DNA of 64,000 nucleotides from assembly GCA_040751985.1 (NCBI GenBank), contig JBFMFU010000047.1, positions 248,001 to 312,000 of the forward strand. The letters are read 5' to 3'. Made by a program: the position numbers and the translations under genes. This DNA is from Desulfoferula sp040751985 (GTDB lineage Bacteria > Desulfobacterota > Desulfarculia > Desulfarculales > Desulfarculaceae). The notes under the pieces were generated by a model. It was not told where the DNA came from. It did not search any database and was given only the letters and a program-made list of their open reading frames with translations. This document shows positions 52,099 to 61,310 of the stretch, piece after piece (the first letter of the stretch is position 1; each line of letters begins with the position of its first letter).

Positions 52099-52593
52099 GT
52101 GGACAAAGGTGAGCTGAGTCTGGCAGCCATCTTCTTCGGCGTGGGGGGAGTGGTCTGCCTGCTCTCCCTGACCATGCCCATCGGCTCCCTGCGCATGGCC
52201 GGCCCGGGGTTTTTCCCCTTCTGGCTGGGCGTGGTGCTCATGGCCCTGGCGGCCCTGTTGTTCGCCCAGGTGTGGCTCCGGGGCCGGGCCGCCGGCCGGC
52301 CGGCCCAGACCCAGCCGCCCCTGGCCGGCGGCCAGCCGGCCGCGCCGGCCGAGCCCCTGGCCTCGGGCCAGATGCTCCTGTTCCTGGGGGTGCTGGTGGC
52401 CTCGGCCCTGCTGCTGGGTGTGCTGGGCTACTTCCTGACCACCCTGCTGGTGATGCTGAGCCTGCTCTACGTGCTGGGCTCCCGGCGCTGGCTGCTGAAC
52501 CTGACTCTTTCCCTGGTCACGGCGGCGGTCACCTACCTGATGTTCGTCATCTGGCTCAAGATTCCCCTGCCGGCCGGGTTTTGGGCAAGGTGA
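52099..52593 (+). CDS. tctB: Tripartite tricarboxylate transporter small membrane subunit TctB
   Basis: 164 residues from GTG at 52099 with GGGGGAGGAG upstream. Four predicted membrane segments; GPGFFPFWLGVVLMALA is the TctB mark, followed by a Pro/Ala-rich cytoplasmic loop and ALLLGVLGYFLTTLLVMLSL. Follows the regulator by 44 nt. Confidence 0.88.
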   Translation: MDKGELSLAAIFFGVGGVVCLLSLTMPIGSLRMAGPGFFPFWLGVVLMALAALLFAQVWLRGRAAGRPAQTQPPLAGGQPAAPAEPLASGQMLLFLGVLVASALLLGVLGYFLTTLLVMLSLLYVLGSRRWLLNLTLSLVTAAVTYLMFVIWLKIPLPAGFWAR

Positions 52594-52601
52594 TGTGAGC
52601 C

Positions 52602-54113
52602 ATGCTTGAGTCCCTGCAGGCCCTGTCCAACGGCTTCAGCGTCGCCACCACCCTGCACAACCTGTTCTACTGCCTGCTGGGCGCGGTGGTGGGCACCCTG
52701 GTGGGGGTGCTGCCCGGCGTGGGGCCCATCGCCGGCATCGCCCTGCTCATCCCGGCCACCTACGGCCTGGAGCCCACCTCGGCCATCATAATGCTGGCCG
52801 GCATCTACTACGGCGCCATGTACGGCGGCTCCACTACCTCCATCCTGCTCAACGTGCCCGGCGAGACCGCCTCGGTGATCACCTGCCTGGACGGCTACCA
52901 GATGGCCCAGCGCGGCCGGGCCGGCGCGGCCCTGGCCACCTGCGCCATCGGCTCGTTCGTGGCCGGCACCCTGGGCATCGTGGGGCTGTCGCTCTTGGCC
53001 CCGCCCCTGGCCCAGGCCGCCCTGGCCTTCGGCCCGCCGGAGTACTTCTCCCTGATGGCCTTCGGCTTCATCGCCCTGAGCAACGTCACCGGCACCAGCC
53101 TGATCAAGTCCCTGATGATGGCCGTGGCCGGCCTGGCCATCGGCACCATCGGCCTGGACCCGGTGACCGGCGAGGCCCGCTTCGCCTACGGCTCGGACTA
53201 CCTACTGGGCGGCATCGAGTTCGTGGCCGTGGCCATCGGCCTGTTCGGCATCGGCGAGGTGCTCTCCAACGTGAACCAGCCGGCGGAGATGCTGGCGCAG
53301 GCGGTGAAGATACCCCGCCTGCGCGAGCTATACCCCAGCGGCCAGGACCTGAAAAAGTCGGCCCTGCCCATCCTGCGCGGCTCGGGGGTGGGCTTCGGCG
53401 TGGGGCTGGTGCCCGGACCGGCGCCGGTGATCGCCACCTACTCCTCCTACATGATCGAGCGCAAGATATCCAAGCACCCGGAGCAGTTCGGCCAGGGGGC
53501 CATCGAGGGGGTGGCCGGGCCGGAGTCGGCCAACAACGCCGCCTGCCAGTCGGCCTTCATACCCCTGTTCGTGCTGGGCATCCCCTTCGCCCCGCCCACG
53601 GCCATCCTGCTGGGGGCCTTCCTCATCCACGGCGTCACCCCCGGCCCCATGCTCATCAGCGAGCACCCCAACCTGTTCTGGGGCGTCATCGCCAGCATGT
53701 ACATCGGCAACTTCATCCTGCTGGTGCTCAACCTGCCCTTCGTGCCCCTGTTCGCCAACATCCTGCGCATACCCAAGAAGGTCCTGCTGCCCCTGGTCAT
53801 CGTCTTCTGCCTCACGGGCATGTACACGGTGAACAATTCGGTGTTCGACATCTGGATGATGATTCTCTTCGGCGTGGTGGGCTTCCTGCTGCGCCGCTGG
53901 GCCTACGAGGGCGCCCCGCTGCTGCTGGCCCTGGTGCTGGGACCCAAGCTGGAGGTGGCCTTCCGCCAGTCCCTGATGATCTCCCACGGCGACTTCGGCG
54001 TGTTCGTCAGCCGGCCGGTTTCGCTGGCCTTCCTGCTGGCCGCCGCGGCCTTTTTGCTGCTGCCCTTGTGCAAGACCTGCTACCAGCAGCTCCGGCGGCG
54101 GGCAGCGGAATGA
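52602..54113 (+). CDS. tctA: Tripartite tricarboxylate transporter large membrane subunit TctA
   Basis: 503 residues with about twelve membrane segments. LPGVGPIAGIALLIPATYGL and YGGSTTSILLNVPGE are diagnostic, with the mirrored AIEGVAGPESANNAA motif in the second half. Pore of a sodium- or proton-driven secondary importer of carboxylates, here likely a sugar acid. Eight nt after tctB. Confidence 0.95.
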   Translation: MLESLQALSNGFSVATTLHNLFYCLLGAVVGTLVGVLPGVGPIAGIALLIPATYGLEPTSAIIMLAGIYYGAMYGGSTTSILLNVPGETASVITCLDGYQMAQRGRAGAALATCAIGSFVAGTLGIVGLSLLAPPLAQAALAFGPPEYFSLMAFGFIALSNVTGTSLIKSLMMAVAGLAIGTIGLDPVTGEARFAYGSDYLLGGIEFVAVAIGLFGIGEVLSNVNQPAEMLAQAVKIPRLRELYPSGQDLKKSALPILRGSGVGFGVGLVPGPAPVIATYSSYMIERKISKHPEQFGQGAIEGVAGPESANNAACQSAFIPLFVLGIPFAPPTAILLGAFLIHGVTPGPMLISEHPNLFWGVIASMYIGNFILLVLNLPFVPLFANILRIPKKVLLPLVIVFCLTGMYTVNNSVFDIWMMILFGVVGFLLRRWAYEGAPLLLALVLGPKLEVAFRQSLMISHGDFGVFVSRPVSLAFLLAAAAFLLLPLCKTCYQQLRRRAAE

Positions 54114-54168
54114 GACAGGAGGCCTGCGCGCCATAGACGTTTGTGGCCTTAGCAAAGGAGGTGTTCAG

Positions 54169-55119
54169 ATGCTGAGGAAAGTGGCGTTTATCAGTGTGGC
54201 CCTGGCCCTGCTGGCCTGTCCCTTGGCCATGGCCGCGGACTTCCCCGCCAAGGAGGTCCAGATCATCGTGCCCTGGTCGGCCGGCGGGGCCACGGACCTG
54301 ATCTTCCGGGCCCTGGCCAACTCCACCGAGAAGTACCTCAAAAAGCCGGTGGTGGTGGTGAACCGTCCCGGCGGCGGCGGCGCGGTGGGCTACACCGAAG
54401 GGTCCAAGGCCCGGCCCGACGGCTACACCCTGACCGCGGCGGTGACGCCCCTGACCATCCTGCCGCACAACGTCAAGACCGCCTTCACCTACCAGAACTT
54501 CGCGCCCATCATCAACGTGGTCAGCGACCCCTCCATGTTCCTGGTGCAGGCCAAGTCGCCCTGGAAGGACCTTAAGGAGTTCCTGGCCTACGCCAAGCAG
54601 AACCCGAACATGATCACGGTGGGCAACTCCGGGGCCGGCGGCGGCGTGCATCTGGTGGCCCTGGCCTTCCAGAACGCAGCCGGCGTCAAGTTCAACCACA
54701 TCCCCTTTGCCGGCGGCGGCCCCTCGGTGACGGCGCTGTTGGGCGGGCACATCAACGCGGTGGTGGTCTCCCCGCCCGAGGGCGTGCCCCACGTCAAGGC
54801 CGGCAAGCTGCGCATCATCGCCCTGTTCGCGGCCAAGCGGCTGCCCCTGTTCCCCGACGTGCCCACGGTGACCGAGCAGGGCGTGCCCTTCGTCATGGGC
54901 ATGTGGCGCGGACTGGTGGCCCCCAAGGGCACCCCGCCGGCGGTTATCCAGAAGCTGCACGGCGCCTTCAAGAAGGGCATGGAGGACGCGGCCTTCAAGA
55001 AGAACGCCAAGGGCATGGGCATCAACCTGGACTACATGAACGGCGCCGCCTTCGGCAAGCTCATCGCCGACTCCGACGCCAAGTTCAGCGCCCTGATCAA
55101 GCAGCTAAAAAAGAAGTGA
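54169..55119 (+). CDS. tctC: TctC periplasmic solute-binding protein
   Basis: 316 residues. A signal peptide (1-22, cleavage after LAMA) is followed by FPAKEVQIIVPWSAGGATDLI, the standard Bug/TctC opening, and VVNRPGGGGAVGY. ATG at 54169 with AAGGAGGTG upstream. Captures the substrate for TctAB. A second, unrelated binding protein follows 27 nt later. Confidence 0.93.
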   Translation: MLRKVAFISVALALLACPLAMAADFPAKEVQIIVPWSAGGATDLIFRALANSTEKYLKKPVVVVNRPGGGGAVGYTEGSKARPDGYTLTAAVTPLTILPHNVKTAFTYQNFAPIINVVSDPSMFLVQAKSPWKDLKEFLAYAKQNPNMITVGNSGAGGGVHLVALAFQNAAGVKFNHIPFAGGGPSVTALLGGHINAVVVSPPEGVPHVKAGKLRIIALFAAKRLPLFPDVPTVTEQGVPFVMGMWRGLVAPKGTPPAVIQKLHGAFKKGMEDAAFKKNAKGMGINLDYMNGAAFGKLIADSDAKFSALIKQLKKK

Positions 55120-55146
55120 TCCCTGGGGAGAGGGGGAGGAGAAGCC

Positions 55147-56157
55147 ATGAAAACCCTTAGGACCGTATCATTGGCGGCGGGCCTGTGCCTGCTGGCCCTG
55201 GTCTGGGGCTGCGAGGCGGGCAAGGCTCCCATGGGCGCGTCTTCTGGCGGCGGCGGGCCGCAGAAGACCATCCGCCTGGCCAGCCCCTTCAAGAGCGGCC
55301 ACATCCTGGTGGACGCCAGCAACAAGTTCAAGGAGCTCTTGGCCAAGAGCAGCAACGGCCGCCTGCAGGTGCAGGTGCAGCCCGGCGTGGGCTCCGAGGA
55401 GGGCATCAACGACTGGACCAGCCAGGGCAAGGTGGAGATGCAGGCCACCGGCGGCCGTCCCCTGGAGGTGGCCGCACCGCAGTACTTCTTCTTCAACGCG
55501 CCCTATGTGATGAAGGACTTCGAGCACTTCATGCGGGTATGGAACGGGCCCCTGGGCGACAAGGCCAGGGCCCAGGTGGAGGCCAAGGGCAACCAGAAGT
55601 ACCTGGGCATCGTCTACCGCGGCCTGCGCCAGACCACGGCCAACAAGCCCATCTACACCCCCAGCGACGTGTACAAGCTCAAGCTGCGCCTGCCTACGGT
55701 CAAGACCTGGATCGCGGTGTGGAAGGAGATCGGCGCCTCGCCGGTGCCGGTGCCCCTGCCCGGCCTGTACAAGGCCCTGCAGACCGGCAAGGCCGAGGCC
55801 TCCGAGGGCGACCTGACCCAGATATCCTCCTTCAAGCTGTTCAAGGTGCAGGGCTACCTGATCATCACCAACCACCTGGTGCAGACCGGCGGCATCCTGA
55901 TCAACAAGGCCTTCTTCGACGGCCTGTCGCCCGAGGACCAGGCCCTGATCGTGGCCGCGGCCAAGCAGGCCACCGAGTGGGCCAACGACAAGATCAAGAA
56001 GGGCGAGAGCGGCCTGCTGGTGAACCTGCAGCGCAACGGCATGAAGGTGGTGATACCCGACGCCGACTCCCTGCGCGTCAAGGCCAGGCCCGCGGTGGAG
56101 AAGCTGTTCAAGACCGAGTGGCCGGTAACCACCTGGAGCGAGGTGCTGGCCCAGTAG
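55147..56157 (+). CDS. TRAP-type (DctP) solute-binding lipoprotein without TRAP membrane subunits
   Basis: 336 residues. The N-terminus ends in LALVWGC, a lipobox with Cys22, so this is a lipoprotein where most DctP proteins are soluble. IRLASPFKSGHILVDASNKF and the YRGLRQTTANKPIYTPSDVYKLKLRLP block (read as two parts) are DctP features, the latter holding the carboxylate-binding Arg. No DctQ or DctM gene occurs anywhere in the window. It may serve the TctAB pore, a distant TRAP pore, or signalling. Confidence 0.88.
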   Translation: MKTLRTVSLAAGLCLLALVWGCEAGKAPMGASSGGGGPQKTIRLASPFKSGHILVDASNKFKELLAKSSNGRLQVQVQPGVGSEEGINDWTSQGKVEMQATGGRPLEVAAPQYFFFNAPYVMKDFEHFMRVWNGPLGDKARAQVEAKGNQKYLGIVYRGLRQTTANKPIYTPSDVYKLKLRLPTVKTWIAVWKEIGASPVPVPLPGLYKALQTGKAEASEGDLTQISSFKLFKVQGYLIITNHLVQTGGILINKAFFDGLSPEDQALIVAAAKQATEWANDKIKKGESGLLVNLQRNGMKVVIPDADSLRVKARPAVEKLFKTEWPVTTWSEVLAQ

Positions 56158-56168
56158 CGGACAACGCG

Positions 56169-57275
56169 ATGGACCTGACGGCGGAGATAAGAGAAAAGGA
56201 GGCCAGGGCCCGGCGCTTGCTGGAGGAAAAGGGCCTGGACGCCCTGCTCCTGAAGCGCCAGGCCAACTTTTCCTGGCTGACCGGCGGTGGCCTCAACCTG
56301 GTGGGCATAACCACCGAGGCGGGGGCCACCGCCCTAATCATAACCCATGACGCCAAGTACCTGGTGAGCAACAACATCGAGGCCCCGCGCATGGTGCAGG
56401 AGGAGGGCCTGCTCCGGCAGGGCTATGAGCTGCTGGAGTTCCCCTGGTACGAGGAGCGCGAGACGGCCGTCATCCAGGAGCGGGTGGGCGGCGGCCGCCT
56501 GGGGGCGGACCTGGCCTTCCCCGGCGCCCTGGTCTTGGCCGAGGACATCGCCCGCCTGCGCTACAGCCTCACCCCGGCCGAGGTGGAGCGCTACCAGTGG
56601 CTGGGGGAGCGGGTCTCGCGGGTGCTGGAGGAGACCATGCTGGCGGTCCGGCCGGGGGAGAAGGAGTCGCAGGTGGTGGGCCGCCTGGCCCAGGGCCTGT
56701 GGGCCGAGCGCATCGACGCGGTGACGCTCATGGCCGCCGCCGACCAGCGAGTGGCCGCCTTCCGCCACCCCATCCCCAGCGAGAAGCCCGTAGAGCGCTA
56801 CCTGATGGTCTCGGTGAACGCGCGCAAGTGGGGGCTGATCGTGTCCCTGACCCGCTTCGTGCACTTCGGGCCCCTGCCCGCGGAGCTGCGGCGGCGCTAC
56901 CTGGCCAACGTGCGCATCGACTGCGCCTTCATGGCCGCCACCCGGCCGGGCGTGCCGGCGCGGGAGGTGCTCAAGAAGGGCCTGGAGGCCTACGTGGCGC
57001 AGGGCTTCCCCGACGAGTGGAAGCTGCACCACCAGGGCGGGTCCATCGGCTACACCGGCCGCGACTACCGGACCACCTTCAAGACCCCGGACCTGGTGGC
57101 CGAGAACCAGGCCTTCACCTGGAACCCCTCGCTCACCGGCACCAAGTCCGAGGACACCATCCTGGCCACTAAAGGCGGCCCGCAGATGATCACCAGGCCT
57201 ATAATCTATCCCACCCTGACCCTGGAGGTGGCGGGCCAGAGCTTCACCCGGCCCGACGTGCTGGAGAAGGACTGA
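56169..57275 (+). CDS. M24-fold (creatinase/prolidase-like) protein with a degenerate metal site
   Basis: 368 residues from ATG at 56169. A creatinase N-domain (RRLLEEKGLDALLLKRQANFSWLTG) is followed by a pita-bread domain. Compared with active aminopeptidases, both Asp ligands are Ser (MVSVNARKWGLIVSLTRF), one Glu is Asn (AFTWNPSLTG), while a His (LHHQGGSIGY) and the last Glu (TKSEDTI) remain. It is therefore not an ordinary metallopeptidase; metal-free creatinase-type C-N hydrolysis or a binding role is possible. It follows the lipoprotein gene by 11 nt. Confidence 0.82.
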   Translation: MDLTAEIREKEARARRLLEEKGLDALLLKRQANFSWLTGGGLNLVGITTEAGATALIITHDAKYLVSNNIEAPRMVQEEGLLRQGYELLEFPWYEERETAVIQERVGGGRLGADLAFPGALVLAEDIARLRYSLTPAEVERYQWLGERVSRVLEETMLAVRPGEKESQVVGRLAQGLWAERIDAVTLMAAADQRVAAFRHPIPSEKPVERYLMVSVNARKWGLIVSLTRFVHFGPLPAELRRRYLANVRIDCAFMAATRPGVPAREVLKKGLEAYVAQGFPDEWKLHHQGGSIGYTGRDYRTTFKTPDLVAENQAFTWNPSLTGTKSEDTILATKGGPQMITRPIIYPTLTLEVAGQSFTRPDVLEKD

Positions 57276-57306
57276 CGGCCGCGGCCGCGGGAGGACGAGC
57301 ACAGAG

Positions 57307-58500
57307 ATGGAAAAACTGCGCATAGGGCTGGTGGGGGCCCAGTTCGCGGCCCGGCTGCACCTGAACAGCCTGGTCAAGCTGACCAGCGTGCAGGCCCAGG
57401 TGGTGGCGGTGGCCGCCCGCAGCCTGGCCAGCGCCCAGCGCCTGGCCGGCCAGTACGGCATCCCCGAGGCCTACGACGACTACCGCCGCCTCCTGGAGCG
57501 GCGCGACGTGGACGTGGTGGACCTGTGCCTGCCCACGGACCTGCACGAAGAGCTGTGCATCGCCGCGGCCCAGGCCGGCAAGCACGTGATCTGCGAAAAG
57601 CCGCTCACCGGCTACTTCGGCAAACAGCGGCCCGAGGAGCTGGTGGGCCAGGCGGTGGCCAAGGAGCTGATGCGGCGCGAGGCCCTGGCCGGCTGCGGCC
57701 GGGTGCAGAAGGCCCTGGCCGACCACCATGTCAAGCTGATGTACGCTGAGAACTGGGTCTACGCCCCGGCGGTGGCCAAGCTCAAGGCCCTGGTCCAGGC
57801 CAGCGGCGGCACCATGCTGGACATCCGGGCCGAGCAGAGCCACTCCGGCTCGGCCGCGGCCTATTCCCGGCGCTGGAAGACCAGCGGCGGCGGGGCCCTG
57901 CTGCGCCTGGGGTCCCACCCGGTGGGCGCGGTGCTGCACCTTAAGGCCTTCGAGGGCCTGGCCAAGGACGGCCGGCCCATCCGGCCGCGCTATGTCACCG
58001 CCGAGACCGGCCAGCACAGCAAGATCGCCTCTTACGTCAAAGAAAAGAAAAAATATCTGGTCTCCGACTGGGAGGACGTGGAGGACTGGGGGGCTCTAGT
58101 CATCGGCTTCGCCGACGGCTCCAGCGCCACGGTGATCGCCTCGGACGGGGTGCTGGGGGGCGTGCGCAACACCATGGCCGTGTATCTGTCCAACGCCGTG
58201 GTGCAGGTGAACATGAACCCCAACGACGGCATGCTGGTCTACGCGCCGGAGGCGCAGGTCTTCGGCGACGAGTACCTGGTGGAGAAGCTGGAGACCAAGG
58301 CGGGCTGGAACTTCCCCAGCCCGGACGAGGACTGGGCCCGGGGCTACCCCCAGGAGCTGGAGGACTTCCTGCTGGCCCTCAAGGACGGCCGCGAGCCGCT
58401 GTCGGGCTTCGACCTGGCCCAGGACGTGGTGCAGGTGATCTACGCCGCCTACCAGTCGGCCGAGGAGGGCCGGCGGGTGGAGCTGTCGCCAAGGAGCTGA
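57307..58500 (+). CDS. Gfo/Idh/MocA-family NAD(P)-dependent oxidoreductase
   Basis: 397 residues. Rossmann start RIGLVGAQFAARLHL (the usual GxGxxG is GAQFAA, an unusual variant), then DVVDLCLPTDLHEE and HVICEKPLTGYFG with the catalytic Lys of EKP. A C-terminal beta-sheet dimerisation domain follows. It oxidises or reduces a sugar or sugar-acid hydroxyl. A roughly 20-residue insert follows the EKP motif (KQRPEELVGQAVAKELMRR). ATG at 57307, 31 nt after the M24 gene. Confidence 0.88.
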   Translation: MEKLRIGLVGAQFAARLHLNSLVKLTSVQAQVVAVAARSLASAQRLAGQYGIPEAYDDYRRLLERRDVDVVDLCLPTDLHEELCIAAAQAGKHVICEKPLTGYFGKQRPEELVGQAVAKELMRREALAGCGRVQKALADHHVKLMYAENWVYAPAVAKLKALVQASGGTMLDIRAEQSHSGSAAAYSRRWKTSGGGALLRLGSHPVGAVLHLKAFEGLAKDGRPIRPRYVTAETGQHSKIASYVKEKKKYLVSDWEDVEDWGALVIGFADGSSATVIASDGVLGGVRNTMAVYLSNAVVQVNMNPNDGMLVYAPEAQVFGDEYLVEKLETKAGWNFPSPDEDWARGYPQELEDFLLALKDGREPLSGFDLAQDVVQVIYAAYQSAEEGRRVELSPRS

Positions 58501-58516
58501 ACTGACGCTTGGTCCG

Positions 58517-58541
58517 GCGGCCGCCATCAGATGGCGGCCGC
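58517..58541 (+). promoter_or_regulatory. Hairpin just before the aldolase ribosome site
   Basis: GCGGCCGCCAT (58517-58527) and ATGGCGGCCGC (58531-58541) pair over 11 bp with a 3-nt loop. It covers an upstream in-frame ATG (58531) and ends 3 nt before GAGGAG of the aldolase, so it favours the start at 58555 and may tune expression within the operon. Confidence 0.5.
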
Positions 58542-58554
58542 GCGAGGAGTGGCC

Positions 58555-59223
58555 ATGGCCTTGCAAAAGCGTGAAGTCGTCGACCGCATCATAAACGAGG
58601 GGCTCATCACCCTGATCCGCTCCGCCTCGGCCGAGGAGGCCCTGGCCGCGGCCGAGGCGCTCAGCGAAGGCGGGGCCAGCCTCATCGAGGTGACCATGAC
58701 CGTGCCCGGAGCCATCGAGGTGGTGCGCGAGCTGGCCCGGCGACGCTCGGGCTCCTGCCTCATCGGCGCCGGCACGGTGCTGGACAGCGAGACCGGCCGC
58801 CTGGCCCTGCTGGCCGGGGCCCAGTTCCTGGTCAGCCCCTCGCTGAACTTCGAGCTGATCCAACTGGCCCACCGCTACAGCGTGGTGGTGATCCCCGGCG
58901 CCCTGACCCCCACCGAGGTGCTGGCGGCCTGGAACGCGGGGGCGGACTTCGTCAAGGTCTTCCCGGTGGGGCAGCTGGGCGGCCCGGACTACGTGCGGGC
59001 TCTCAAAGGCCCCTTCCCCCAGATTCTGCTGCTGCCCTCGGGCGGGGTGAACCTGAACAACCTGGGCGAGTTCATCAAGGCCGGGGCCACGGCCGTGGCC
59101 GTGGGCAGCGAGATCGTGGACAAGGCGGCGCTCAGGGAGAAAAACTTCCAGGTGATCCGCGACAAGACCCGCGCCGCCCTGCAGGCCATTGCGCGTGCCC
59201 GCCCCCGCCAGGCCGCCGGTTAG
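58555..59223 (+). CDS. eda: 2-dehydro-3-deoxy-6-phosphogluconate (KDPG) aldolase
   Basis: 222 residues from ATG at 58555 (GAGGAG upstream). Schiff-base Lys134 in FVKVFPVG, general base Glu45 in IEVTM, phosphate-binding LPSGGVNL and GAGTVLD. It splits KDPG, the end product of the uronate/Entner-Doudoroff route, to pyruvate and glyceraldehyde-3-phosphate. It fits the uronate isomerase across the divergent regulator. The dehydratase needed in between is not in the window. Confidence 0.93.
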   Translation: MALQKREVVDRIINEGLITLIRSASAEEALAAAEALSEGGASLIEVTMTVPGAIEVVRELARRRSGSCLIGAGTVLDSETGRLALLAGAQFLVSPSLNFELIQLAHRYSVVVIPGALTPTEVLAAWNAGADFVKVFPVGQLGGPDYVRALKGPFPQILLLPSGGVNLNNLGEFIKAGATAVAVGSEIVDKAALREKNFQVIRDKTRAALQAIARARPRQAAG

Positions 59224-59233
59224 GAGGGTAGTC

Positions 59234-60268
59234 ATGCAGGCCCTGGTCAAGTACGCCAAAGGCAAGGGACTCATGGAGCTGCGCGAGGTGCCGCGCCCCA
59301 CGCCCCAAGAGGGCGAGGTGCTCATCGCGGTCAAGGCGGTGTCCATCTGCGGCAGCGACCTGCACATCTATCACGACGCCCACCCTTACTGGCCGCCGGT
59401 GGTGCTGGGCCACGAGTTCACCGGGGTCATCGCCGAGCTGGGGCCGGGGGTCACGGGCTGGCAGGTGGGCGAGCGGGTGGTGAGCGAAACCCGCACCGGG
59501 GCCTGCGGCCAGTGCTTCGTGTGCCAGACCGGCTACCCCCAGGTCTGCGAGCAGAAGCGGGCCTACGGCATCGGGGTCAACGGCGCCTTCGCGCCCTATG
59601 TGGCCGGCCCGGCCCGGCTGCTGCACCGCCTGCCCCAGGCCATCCCCTTCGAGACCGCGGCGGTGATGGAGCCCACGGCCATCTGCGTCACCTCCATCCT
59701 GGAGCGGGCCGGGCTGCAGGCCGGCGACTCGGTGGTGGTCACCGGCCCCGGCCCCATCGGGCTCATCTCCCTGGCCGTGGCCAAGGCCGCCGGGGCCAGG
59801 CTGGCCGGCGTCACCGGTACCGGCCGCGACCAGCAGGTGCGCTTCGCCATGGCCCGGTCCCTGGGCGCGGACTTCACCATCAACGTGGAGCAAGAGGACC
59901 CGGTGCAGCGGGTCATGGAGCTGACCGGCGGCCTGGGCGCGGACCTGGTGATCGAGGCCTCGGGCGGGGCGCCGGCCATCGCCCAGGCCTTTGCCCTGGC
60001 CCGGCGCATGGGCCGGGTCTGCGCCATCGGCATCTCGGGCCGGGAAGAGGTGCCCATCCCCTACGACCGGGGCATCTTCAAGGCCCTGCGCTACGACTTC
60101 TGCTTCTCCAGCAGCTGGCTGGCTTGGGAGCGGGCCCTGGCCCTGGTGGCCCGTGGCCTGCTGCCGGTGCACAAGGTCATCACCCACACCCTGCCCCTGG
60201 CCGATTGGCAGCAGGGGTTCGCGCTGCTGGAAAAACAGCAGGCGGTCAAGGTTATACTGATCCCCTAG
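59234..60268 (+). CDS. Zinc-dependent medium-chain alcohol/polyol dehydrogenase
   Basis: 344 residues from ATG at 59234 (GGAGGG upstream). Catalytic zinc ligands Cys39, His60 and Glu61 (SICGSDLH, LGHEFTG); structural zinc Cys91, 94, 97, 105 (ACGQCFVCQTGYPQVC); NAD loop GPGPIGLISLAVA. Resembles sorbitol, threonine and L-gulonate/galactitol-type dehydrogenases. It could take the place of UxuB/UxaB in reducing the keto-uronate, which is otherwise absent here. Ten nt after eda. Confidence 0.9.
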   Translation: MQALVKYAKGKGLMELREVPRPTPQEGEVLIAVKAVSICGSDLHIYHDAHPYWPPVVLGHEFTGVIAELGPGVTGWQVGERVVSETRTGACGQCFVCQTGYPQVCEQKRAYGIGVNGAFAPYVAGPARLLHRLPQAIPFETAAVMEPTAICVTSILERAGLQAGDSVVVTGPGPIGLISLAVAKAAGARLAGVTGTGRDQQVRFAMARSLGADFTINVEQEDPVQRVMELTGGLGADLVIEASGGAPAIAQAFALARRMGRVCAIGISGREEVPIPYDRGIFKALRYDFCFSSSWLAWERALALVARGLLPVHKVITHTLPLADWQQGFALLEKQQAVKVILIP

Positions 60269-60302
60269 GGCGGCTGCGAACCTCAGGCGGGGACGGAACG
60301 CT

Positions 60303-61310
60303 ATGGCCATGGAGCTGCGGCCCTTGCGGCAGTGCTGCGTGCTGGTCACCCCCACCTCCTACGGGGTCGAGGCGCCGGCCCTGCGGCGGGAGCTGGAGGC
60401 GGCGGTGGGGCGGGTGATCTACAACCCCCACGGCCGGCCCCTGACCTCCCCGGAGGTGGCCGGGCTGCTGCCGGGGGTGGACGGCTACATCGCCGGCCTG
60501 GACCAGATCGACGCCGCGGCCCTGGCCGGGGCCGATTGCCTCAAGGTCATCGCCCGCTACGGCGTGGGCCTGGACCGGGTGGATTTGGCCGCGGCCACGG
60601 CCCGTGGCATCGTGGTGGCCAACACCCCTGGGGCCAACGCCGGGGCCGTGGCCGAGCTGACCATCGCCCTGCTGCTCACCCTGGCCCGTGGCCTGCACCA
60701 GGTCTGCCCGGAAACCCGCTGCGGCCAATGGCCGCGCCGCCCAGGCCTGGCCCTGGAGGGCAAGGCCATCGGCCTGGTGGGCCTGGGGGCGGTGGGCCGG
60801 GCCCTGGCCAAGAAGCTGAGCGGCTTCAGCTGCCGGCTCATGGCCGGCGACCCCTACCTCACCCCTGCCCAGGCCGCGGCCGCGGGCGTGGAGCTATTGC
60901 CCCTGGCCGCGCTGCTGCCCCTGGCCGAGTTCGTGTCCCTGCACTGCCCGCTGACCCCCCAGACCAGGGGCCTGGTGAACCAGGCCTTTCTGGCGGCGAT
61001 GAAGCCCGGCGCCTATCTGGTCAACACCGCCCGTGGCGAGCTGATCGACGAGGCGGCCCTGCAGCAGGCCCTGCAGAGCGGCCGCCTGGCCGGCGCGGCC
61101 CTGGACTGCTTCTGCCAGGAGCCGCCCGGCGCCCGGCACCCCCTGCTAGCCTTGCCCACGGTGGTGGCCACCCCGCACATCGGCGCGCACACGGACCAGG
61201 CCACCTACCTGATGGGGCGTATGGCCCTGGACGCCTGCCTGGCGGCGCTGGCCGGCCGGCGGCCGGCGCATGTGGTCAACCCTCAAGTCTACGAGGCGGG
61301 CCATGCCTGA
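60303..61310 (+). CDS. D-isomer-specific 2-hydroxyacid dehydrogenase (SerA/GhrB-like)
   Basis: 335 residues. NAD motif GLVGLGAVGRALA; catalytic Arg in NTARGELIDE, Glu in CQEPPG and His in PHIGAHT. It lacks the ACT domain of long SerA proteins. Interconverts a 2-keto and a D-2-hydroxy acid; glycerate, tartronate-semialdehyde-related or aldonate substrates would suit this cluster. Start ATG at 60303, another ATG two codons later. It overlaps the kinase gene by 8 nt. Confidence 0.88.
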   Translation: MAMELRPLRQCCVLVTPTSYGVEAPALRRELEAAVGRVIYNPHGRPLTSPEVAGLLPGVDGYIAGLDQIDAAALAGADCLKVIARYGVGLDRVDLAAATARGIVVANTPGANAGAVAELTIALLLTLARGLHQVCPETRCGQWPRRPGLALEGKAIGLVGLGAVGRALAKKLSGFSCRLMAGDPYLTPAQAAAAGVELLPLAALLPLAEFVSLHCPLTPQTRGLVNQAFLAAMKPGAYLVNTARGELIDEAALQQALQSGRLAGAALDCFCQEPPGARHPLLALPTVVATPHIGAHTDQATYLMGRMALDACLAALAGRRPAHVVNPQVYEAGHA

